From the NCBI GenBank assembly GCA_036250195.1, contig JAVHZZ010000002.1, positions 67,152,205 through 67,216,204 of the forward strand: a stretch of DNA of 64,000 nt, written 5' to 3'. The notes below the pieces were generated by a model, which was given only the letters and a program-made list of their open reading frames with translations, did no database searches and was not told the origin of the DNA. This document shows positions 56,690 through 64,000 of the stretch, piece after piece. The translations under genes were made by a program, and so were the position numbers. The DNA comes from Mixophyes australis. Lineage: Eukaryota > Chordata > Amphibia > Anura > Limnodynastidae. Every line of letters begins with the position of its first letter. Position 1 is the first letter of the stretch.

Positions 56690-57440
56690 GTTAGTCCAGC
56701 GCTCCAAAGATAAACTCTTAGAACAGGGATTAGAGGTCTTCGCCTATAGCAGCAGTCTTTCCCGTAGAGCGAGTCTTCCTCACAGGTATTCAGATGCCCC
56801 CAGGTCTTTAACTCTTAGTGGTAGAAGCTTATGTTTGGTAGCACAGGGCAGGTGGTAGGAAGATATCTGAAGACCAGACGGAATCCCAAGTAACCCTGGG
56901 AGGCAGACAAATGGTGTCCGGACCAGACAGGTATCAGAGCAGCAGATAGACAAGCAGAGTCCGGTACCCAGGCAGAGGTCAGAGTCACAGGCGAACAAGC
57001 AGTATCCAGTAATCAGGCTGAGGTCAGGGCAACAGGCAAACAAGCAGAATCCAGCAATCAAGCTGAGGTCAGGGCAAAAGGCAAACAAGCAGAATCCAGT
57101 AAACAGGTCAGGGGTCACAATGATATATCAGACAGCGGTGAATCAGAGTATCCACGGAAACACAGACATGAACAGAGGAGCAGGTCAGTAATGGACAGAA
57201 ATCCATGCTATAACCGGTACCGAGGCTAAGCCCTCCTTGCTTTATAAATATGAGGGAGTCAATAAGCAGAGAAAGCCACAGGGGTGGCAATCAGCCTCAG
57301 GAGCCTGTAATCAGTGGCACGGAATGCGCACACGCACCCAGCTGTCAAACTAGCTGCGCCAGGGCGGTGTCACGAGACACTAGCAGACAGCGAGCAGCGG
57401 CGTCTATCGGTGATACCGGGGCTCGTGATATTTACTCACT
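56690..57440 (-). mobile_element. LTR-like unit with 45-bp tandem repeat
   Basis: On the minus strand it runs from a GC-rich part through 'atatttataaagc' (TATA-like), 'accggttatag' and repeated 'tgacctcagcttgat' / 'ggattctgcttgtttgcc' units of about 45 bp (56945-57110). It is the inverse counterpart of 41640-42300. Internal genes are absent. Confidence 0.55.
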
Positions 57441-58552
57441 AGTGAATGAAGATATCGAGCCGCAAAATGAGCGCAGCGTACGTACGTGCACTAATGTATG
57501 TGCTTTGTGGCTGCGAACGGCCGAAGTCATTAAGCTGCGTATTCTCACATACGCAGCTTCATGACTTGCGGCGCAAGTCTTCCTATTCTACCCGTTCACG
57601 TCCGTACACGCCGGCACATACTTGCATTACGTGCAGAAGCGAACGCTACGCTGTTTAGGGCATAGTAACATCATTGGTGTATCTCTCAATTGTTGAATCA
57701 TGGTGCTGGTTGCAAATAACCGTAAAAATATATATTCTCCTTGTTATGCTACTTTGTTTACCCTGTCAAGATGTTTTACTTTTGATGATTAAAATTTCAT
57801 AATATTGAAATATTTACAGTGTTTTATCGTATATCATATATCGGTATATCATGTATATTTGATGTGTTTTTATAACGTCATATGTATTATATTATTATTA
57901 TATTATATAAGCCTTTGGTGTCAGCTGGAAGGAAAAGAATATGAACAGAAATGAAGTAGTTATTCAAAGAACCTATGTTTTCAATCCAGAGATTTTCAAC
58001 AAAGACTTGCACAGACTTCTTCGACTTGTCCATTGCATCCAGGAGACTCAAAAGGATCAGGATATGCCTAAATACTTTCTCATCCAATTGTTATATGATA
58101 GGTGTAAATTATAGTATAACCTTCTTTTGTTGAAACACAAAGTACATCTCTGGTCTGTTTATTTGTTAAGTGTCTTTTGCTGAAGGAATTTTTTTATGAC
58201 TTTATTAACCTATATAACACCAATGAGGTTATGCCGCTAGCCCTGTTTTCCCTGTGTATCAGGTTGTGTCTTGGTTCTGTTTTCAGTATATGTTTTAGAA
58301 AGAGGTTTGTCGTACCAAACTGTTATTTCTTTGGGCCTTATCACATTATATCCCGGATGTCAGGTGTGACCCTATTGGTTGGCCTCTTCTCCATTGGCTT
58401 TTAAACAACAGCTTTACTTAAGTGTATAATGCTAATACGTAAATTAGTTCAATGAAATCACACATATACCAGTTTTTCTTGTAACAAAAATATTTTAATT
58501 TATATACTAAAACTATTAACAAATGTTCAGTAAGAAACAGGAAAAAAAATAA
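57441..58552. other. Left flank of the Myb-like gene; possible transposon interior
   Basis: The first 200 bp hold a short inverted repeat ('agtcattaagctgcgta' / 'tacgcagcttcatgact') and many CG-rich 'gtacgt' motifs, which might be near a transposon end. The rest is AT-rich, without a readable transposase. Confidence 0.35.
58258..58294 (+). repeat. 37-bp inverted repeat, left arm
   Basis: 'gttgtgtcttggttctgttt' lies in this arm. It pairs with 58885-58921 with one mismatch over 37 bp, about 590 bp apart, and flanks the third exon of the Myb-like gene. Confidence 0.85.
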
Positions 58553-60217
58553 TCAATAAAAGGTATTTAACATTTTTTTTAGATATTTTATTTTATTTTT
58601 AAATTTTTTTGCTTTTTCTCTATGCTTTTTATATTTTTTTTCTTGTTTTTTTAATTCACCCAGAAGCCTCTGGCTGTGCCTTGGAGGACCCATCGACTCC
58701 TCATCAGCTGCAAAAAATGAAAGACAACAATTTAGTAAATGCACTCTTAATACATTTCAATGTGGTGAAATGCTAGCTGTCGGTTCTTGTACCTTTGCAT
58801 TTTGTAAGCTCGGTATAGTGCATAAATGAATGTTACCCAAACACTGGCCCCATTCATTAAATTATGATAAATGTAGGAGTACATAACATATACTGAAAAC
58901 AGAACCAAGACACAACATGATACAAAGACAGGTGACAGGGTAAACCAAATCAGATTATCTCTGACAGATAGTGAAAGGGATGGTAGAAATCAGCAAGAAG
59001 AAGGCCTAAGCTTAAGAAAACAGGGAAAACAGGCCTATCGAAAAAGGCCAAGAGGGTGAAGGTACTGTAGAAGGAGCACACAACAAAAGAGGGCCATGCG
59101 CATGAGAGCTTACAACCTAAAGGGAAGGGGGAGACACAAGTAATATAAAGTATTATATTAGTATTATGTTGTTTTGTTGTATACATTAACTTTCTGCAAA
59201 ATTTAGCCAAGGAGAATCTCACCCTCTAGGGTGCATTTTTAAAGCCTGCCAGCTGAGTTGGCCTGCGCACAAGACAAGAATTGGTGGGAGGACATTTTTC
59301 CCATTGTGGGAACTTAGGATGCCTTGTACTGTAAATGGCCAGTGAAAACTGTTTGTCATGTTCTACCCAAAAAATCCAAACATCATATATTGAAAAAAAA
59401 AAAACACAACTAAAGTATACGAAAATTACCATGTAATGTACTTACTTTCCTCAACCAGCACTTGTGGTTGCTGAGAGGTGGATTCTGGTTGGCTCTGGAA
59501 TAGCAGAGGTGACGCTGCCAGGTCAGCGGACTGCGGCGAATCCTCCACCACCTCTGACTGCACCTGTTGCTGTTGGCTACCACCTGGCGCCTCTGGTGTG
59601 ACCCCCTGTTGATGTTGGCGGTGGTGTTCGGAGCTGCGTTGGCGTCCTGTTGGAGACCATTATGTGTTATCTTATGTGTATTTTTGTAATGTGTTCACCA
59701 TACACAGCGAATACATACATACATGCAGCGAATGGTAGCTTTGAATGCTAAAATGGTACTCATGTCAATAACATTAAATTTGTAAAAAAATGTACACTTA
59801 AATTTTTAACATATTTATAATAGGACATAATCAGAATAATCGCAAATAAGACTAATATTATTCATACGTTTAGTATGAGAATGGTCAGAAAATAGGCCTT
59901 TTCTGTCCATATTTCCTGTGAGAAGAAAAAATTACATTGCTATATTATTTAGTGTTTGAGCACGACATACTAGCAATAATTTCAGCCCTCAAATCTGCAA
60001 GAAGGTCGGGCTGCCGTCTCCGCATATCACTCCATCGGTGTTGCAACTGCACGATGGAGCGGCGGGTACCAACCTGCATACGCAGACGCCTGCGCACGGC
60101 TCTGTATGCCTGCAGTTTCTCATCATTTCCCACGTACCTCCCTGCGGGCTGAAAACAACGGTCCATCGTTGCTGTCAGCACCCGCAGTTCGGTAAGTGAG
60201 AATACTGCAGACCTCAT
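58553..60217 (-). CDS. Three-exon gene for a Myb/SANT-like DNA-binding protein (Harbinger type)
   Basis: Exons on the minus strand: 59971-60217 (ATG with A at -3; donor GTATGT), 59446-59646 (acceptor 'ctccaacag', donor GTAAGT) and 58553-58707 (acceptor 'cattttttgcag', ending in TGA). The exon phases agree: exon 1 ends in phase 1, exon 2 has 201 nt and again ends in phase 1. The product would be about 200 residues. Exon 1 has a helical, tryptophan-bearing domain ending LQHRWSDMRRRQPDLLADLR, typical of the Myb/SANT-like partner protein of PIF/Harbinger transposons. Exon 2 is Gln/Pro/Ser-rich. Exon 3 ends in a lysine-rich helix (KKYKKHREKAKKFKNKIKYL). Such proteins bring the transposase to the nucleus and to DNA ends. 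No transposase was found, so the gene may be a relic or a domesticated copy. Confidence 0.65.
58885..58921 (-). repeat. 37-bp inverted repeat, right arm
   Basis: Complement of the arm at 58258-58294 with one mismatch. This arm lies within the second intron of the Myb-like gene. Confidence 0.85.
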
Positions 60218-60667
60218 TTTGTCTCAGAAATGACAGTTTAATATCCTGCTTACCGATTGGTTCTCAGTGCACGTCGGTGCATCTGCACATCCATCGCGGA
60301 ACCTGTACTAAGATGGCTGACTGACCTGTCAATCACTGCTTAAACGTGCCTAGCGTTCTGGCCCGTACGCACTAGAGATGAGCGCACTCGGATTTATGAA
60401 ATCCGAGCCCACCCGAACATGCCGATTCGAGTCGGATCCGAGACAGATCCGGGTATTGGCGCCAAATTCAAATCTGAAACTGAGGCTCTGACTCATAATA
60501 CCGTTGTCGGATCTCGCGATACTCGGATCCTATAAATTCCCCGCTAGTCGCCGCCATCTTCACTCGGGCATTGATCAGGGTAGAGGGAGGGTGTGTTAGG
60601 TGGTCCTCTGTCCTGCTATATCTCGTGCTGTTCAGTGCTGTGCTGTACTGTGCTGTGCTGTGCTCAG

Positions 60668-61640
60668 TCCAGTGGTGCTGTGTCCTGTGCTCTGTCCTTC
60701 TGAGGTCAGTGGTGCTGCTGGGTCCTGTGCTGTGTCCTGTTCAGTCCAGTGGTGCTGTGTCCTGTGCTCTGTGCTTCTAAGGGCATAGTTATTTCCCCAA
60801 TATTCCCCTGTGTTTAAAAAAATAAAAAAAAGTTATTTAAAAAAATACCAAAAACCAATTACATTTTTTTTTAATTACCACAAAATTTGCACAACCAATC
60901 CTGCAGTATAAGCCCATTGGTACTGCAATATTACCAAGTTCACACATTCAGCAGTAAAAGTCCAGTGGTACTGCAATATTACAAAGTTCACACATTCTGC
61001 AGTATCAGTCCAGTGGTGCTGTGTCCTGTGCTCTGTCCTGCTGAGTTCAGTAGTGCTGCTGGGTCCTGTGCTGTGTCCTGTTCAGTCCAGTGGTGCAGTG
61101 TCCTGTGCTCTGTGCTTCTAAGGGCATAGTTATTTCCCCAATATTCCCCTGTGTTTAAAAAAATAAAAAAAAGTTATTTAAAAAAATACCAAAAACTAAT
61201 TCAATTTTTTTTTAATTACCACAAAATTTGCACAACCAATCCTGCAGTATAAGCCCATTGGTACTGCAATATTACCAAGTTCACACATTCAGCAGTAAAA
61301 GTCCAGTGGTACTGCAATATTACAAAGTTCACACATTCTGCAGTATCAGTCCAGTGGTGCTGTGTCCTGTGCTCTGTCCTGCTGAGTTCAGTAGTGCTGC
61401 TGGGTCCTGTGCTGTGTCCTGTTCAGTCCAGTGGTGCTGTGTCCTGTGCTCTGTGCTTCTAAGGGCATAGTTATTTCCCCATTATTCCCAAGTTTTTAAA
61501 AAATCAAAAAAAAGTTATAAAAAATATTAAAATAATTTTTTTTTTAAAAAAACTAATTATAACCAAATTTGCAAAACCAATCCAGCAGTATAAGTCCATT
61601 GGTACTGCAATATTACCAAGTTCACACATTCTGCAGTATC
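60668..61640. repeat. 341-bp tandem repeat in the 5' region of the hAT element
   Basis: Nearly 2.9 copies. The phrase 'gtgcttctaagggcatagtt' occurs at intervals of 341 bp and copies 1 and 2 are almost identical. Each unit has 'cagtccagtggtgctgtgtc' repeats, an A/T block and 'actgcaatattac' motifs. The third copy is partial and diverged. It precedes the transposase frame. Confidence 0.93.
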
Positions 61641-61654
61641 TTGTGCTACATATA

Positions 61655-61960
61655 ATGGAGACCAAAAATTTGGAGGATAAAGTAGGGAAAGATCAAGACC
61701 CACTTCCTCCTAATGCTGAAGCTGCTGCCACTAGTCATGACATAGACGATGAAATGCCATCAACGTCGTCTTCCAAGCCCGATGCCCAATCTCGTAGTAC
61801 CGGGCATGTAAAATCCAAAATGCCCAAGTTAAGAAAAAGTAGCAAAAAGAGAAACTTAAAATCATCTGAGGAGAAACGTAAAGTTGCCAATATGCCATTT
61901 ACGACACGGAGTGGCAAAGAACGGCTTAGGCCCTGGCCCGTGTTCATGACTACTGGTTAA
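61655..61960 (+). CDS. Short ORF upstream of the hAT transposase
   Basis: From the ATG at 61655 (a further in-frame ATG lies at 61643) it codes for about 101 residues, starting METKNLEDKVGKDQD. It is acidic at the N-terminal side and strongly basic in the middle (KMPKLRKSSKKRNLKSSEEK). It ends at a TAA 51 bp before the transposase start and in another frame. It may be an N-terminal transposase exon (the basic part could act in nuclear import) or a separate small protein. I do not recognise a family. Confidence 0.4.
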   Translation: METKNLEDKVGKDQDPLPPNAEAAATSHDIDDEMPSTSSSKPDAQSRSTGHVKSKMPKLRKSSKKRNLKSSEEKRKVANMPFTTRSGKERLRPWPVFMTTG

Positions 61961-62011
61961 GCTTCACCCACGGATCTTAGCCCTCCTCCTCCTCCCCCCC
62001 CCTACAAAAAA

Positions 62012-63427
62012 TTGAAGAGAGTTATGCTGTCAGCAACAAAACAGCAAACAACTCTGCCTTCTAAAGAGAAATTATCACAAATCCCCAAGGCGAGTCCAAG
62101 GATGTTGGTGGTTGTCAAGCCTGACCTTCCCATCACTGTACGGGAAGAGGTGGCTCGGGAGGAGCCTATTGATAATGTAGCTGGCGCTGTGGAGGAACTT
62201 GATGATGAGGATGGTGATGTGGTTATTGTAAATGAGGCACCAGGGGGGGAAACAGCTGATGTCCATGGGATGAAAAAGCCCATCGTCATGCCTGGTCAGA
62301 AGACCAAAAAATGCACCTCTTCGGTCTGGAGTTATTTTTATCCAAATCCAGACAACCAATGTATGGCCATATGTAGCTTATGTAAAGCTCAAATAAGCAG
62401 GGGTAAGGATCTTGCCCACCTAGGAACATCCTCCCTTATACGTCACCTGAATAACCTTCATAGTTCAGTGGTTAGTTCAGGAACTGGGCCTAGGACCCTC
62501 ATCGGTACAGGGACACCTAAATCCCGTGGTCCAGTTGGATACACACCAGCAACACCCTCCTCGTCAACTTCCTCCACAATCTCCAACAGATTCAGTCCTG
62601 CAGCCCAAGTCAGCAGCCAGACTGAGTCCTCCTCAATACGGGATTCATCCGAGGAATCCTGCAGCGTTACGCCTACTACTGCCACTGCTGCTGTTGCTGC
62701 TGTTAGTCGGTCATCTTCCCAGAGGGGAAGTCGTAAGACCGCTAAGTCTTTCACAAAACAATTGACCGTCCAACAGTCGTTTGCCATGACCACAAAATAC
62801 GATAGTAGTCACCCTATTGCAAAGCGTATAACTGCGGCTGTAACTGCAATGTTGGTGTTAGACGTGCGCCCGGTGTCCGCCATCAGTGGAGTGGGATTTA
62901 GAGTGTTGATGGAGGTATTGTGTCCCCGGTACCAAATCCCGTCGAGATTCCACTTCACTAGGCAGGCGATACCAAAAATGTACAGAGAAGTACGATCAAG
63001 TGTCCTCAGTGCTCTAAAAAATGCGGTTGTACCCACTATCCACTTAACCACGGACATGTGGACAAGTGGTTCTGGGCAAACGAAGGACTATATGACTGTG
63101 ACAGCCCACTGGGTAGATGCATCCCCTTCCGCAGCAACAGCAACAGCTGCATCAGTAGCAGCAACTACAAAATGGCTGCTCGTGCAAAGGCAGGCAACAT
63201 TGTGTATTACAGGCTTTAATAAGAGGCACAACGCTGACAACATATTAGAGAAACTGAGGGAAATTATCTCCCAGTGGCTTACCCCACTTAGACTCTCATG
63301 GGGATTTGTGGTGTCAGACAATGCCAGTAACATTGTGCGGGCATTAAATATGGGCAATTTCCAGCACGTCCCATGTTTTGCCCACACCATTAATTTGGTG
63401 GTGCAGCATTACCTCAAGAGTGACGGG
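62012..63427 (+). CDS. hAT transposase, N-terminal and central part (frameshifted)
   Basis: The intact frame starts at 62012 with MKRVMLSATKQQ. After an acidic stretch (residues 60-80) comes a BED zinc finger at about residues 103-150, with C121, C124, H145 and H150 as likely zinc ligands. A Ser/Thr-rich linker follows. The catalytic core contains LTTDMWTS (D348, first acid) and GFVVSDNASNIVRAL (D436, second acid), then the conserved PCFAHTINLVV with C455 and H458. The frame reads normally to about residue 470 and is then diverted by one extra base near 63428. hAT transposases cut and paste elements with 8-bp target duplications. As it stands this copy cannot make a full protein. Confidence 0.85.
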
Positions 63428-63428
63428 T

Positions 63429-64000
63429 GTGCAGGAGATGCTTGCGGTGGTGCGCAAAATTGCTGGACACTTTCGGCATTCAGCCAGTGCCTACCACAGA
63501 CTAGAGGCACATCAAAAAAGCATGAACCTGCCCTGCCATTACCTCAAACAAGAGGTTGTGACGCGCTGGAACTCCACCCTCTATATGCTGCAGAGGATGG
63601 AGGAGCAGCAAAAGGCCATTCAGGCCCACACAGCCACCTACGACATAGGCAAAGGAGTGGGGATGCGCCTCAGTCAAGCGCAGTGGAGACTGATTTCCGT
63701 GTTATGCAAGGTTCTGCAGCCATTTGAACTTGCCACACGAGAAGTCAGTTCCGACACTGCCAGCTTGAGTCAGGTCATTCCCCTGATCAGGCTGTTGCAG
63801 AAGCAGCTGGAGAAAGTGAGGGAGGAGCTAGTAAGCCATTGCGATTACACCAAGCATGTAGCTCTTGTGGATGTAGCCCTTCGTACGCTTTGCCAGGATC
63901 CGAGGGTGGTCACTCTTTTAAAGTCAGAGGAATACATTCTGGCCACCGTGCTCGATCCTCGGTTTAAAGCGTATGTTGTGTCTCTGTTTCCGGCGGACAC
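63429..64000 (+). pseudogene. hAT transposase, C-terminal continuation in a shifted frame
   Basis: Reading from 63429 in the next frame restores hAT sequence: EMLAVVRKIAGHFRHS, then VVTRWNSTLYMLQRME (the conserved TRWNST motif) and VLCKVLQPFELATREVSSD. Later come SQVIPLIRLLQKQL and ILATVLDPRFKAYVV (the LDPRFK motif). It is open to the end of the window. The dimerisation region and the last catalytic Glu region are expected partly beyond the window. Confidence 0.85.

Larger units (their letters stand above)
60373..64000 (+). mobile_element. hAT transposon with transposase, right end outside the window
   Basis: The left end is 'tagagatgagcgcactcgga', with an immediate inverted pair 'ctcggatttatgaaatccgag'. 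The 8 bp before it, GTACGCAC (60365-60372), should be found again after the right end. Downstream are a 341-bp tandem repeat, a short ORF and a BED-hAT transposase. The same end type is seen on the short elements at 11742 and 19626. Confidence 0.82.

Noticed and set aside
62526..62793. ORFs on both strands overlapping the hAT transposase
   Set aside because: They are shadow frames of the Ser/Thr-rich linker in the transposase.

Overview
The window looks like intergenic and intronic DNA from a large, transposon-rich vertebrate genome, most likely an anuran amphibian. It is AT-rich and almost free of long host ORFs. It contains a tRNA-derived SINE with an L2-like tail (at least five copies or fragments), a CR1/L2-type LINE, a Tc1-like element, many hAT elements with 8-bp target duplications (TSDs), TWA-type MITEs, LTR retroelement pieces and long minisatellites. 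The organism call is an inference from repeat content; nothing here identifies a species.

Host gene: the best host gene is a type II keratin-like intermediate-filament gene on the minus strand. Exon 1 (30593-30856) ends at a GTGAGT donor. Exon 2 (23743-23951) is exactly 209 nt, the usual length of type II keratin exon 2. The 6.6-kb intron between them holds a Tc1-like element, which contains a CR1-like LINE, which in turn holds a SINE and a MITE. Later exons were not found.

Layout: 1-6 kb has little apart from a SINE and a MITE. 6.1-11.2 kb is a 5-kb hAT-like element (TSD CCTGTACT) with a G-rich minisatellite and a second hAT (TSD CCTGTGAG) inside it. 11.7-22.5 kb has hAT-like non-autonomous elements, a 33-bp minisatellite readable on both strands, an element built of eleven consecutive hairpins, and foldback elements. 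23.7-30.9 kb is the keratin-like gene. 31.9-33.5, 43.9-45.8, 45.8-46.6 and 46.6-48.4 kb are further copies of the minisatellite-bearing hAT family. 34.6-40.3 kb is a decayed Gmr1-like Ty3/gypsy retrotransposon with a SCAN-like Gag and integrase upstream of reverse transcriptase, split by a SINE, a foldback element and two MITEs. 41-57 kb holds LTR-like units with internal tandem repeats, foldback elements and an L1/Tx1-type LINE fragment. 57.5-60.4 kb holds a three-exon Myb/SANT-like gene typical of Harbinger transposons. 60.4 kb to the end is the left part of a larger hAT element with a BED-finger transposase broken by one frameshift.

The most notable patterns are: (1) the hAT family carries a conserved 79-nt mini-exon with splice signals, a palindrome and a minisatellite in copy after copy; (2) two of those copies sit exactly at the 3' junction of another hAT element; (3) the multi-hairpin element; (4) the Gmr1-like element with its SCAN-related Gag. 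All assignments come from reading the sequence; no database search was run.
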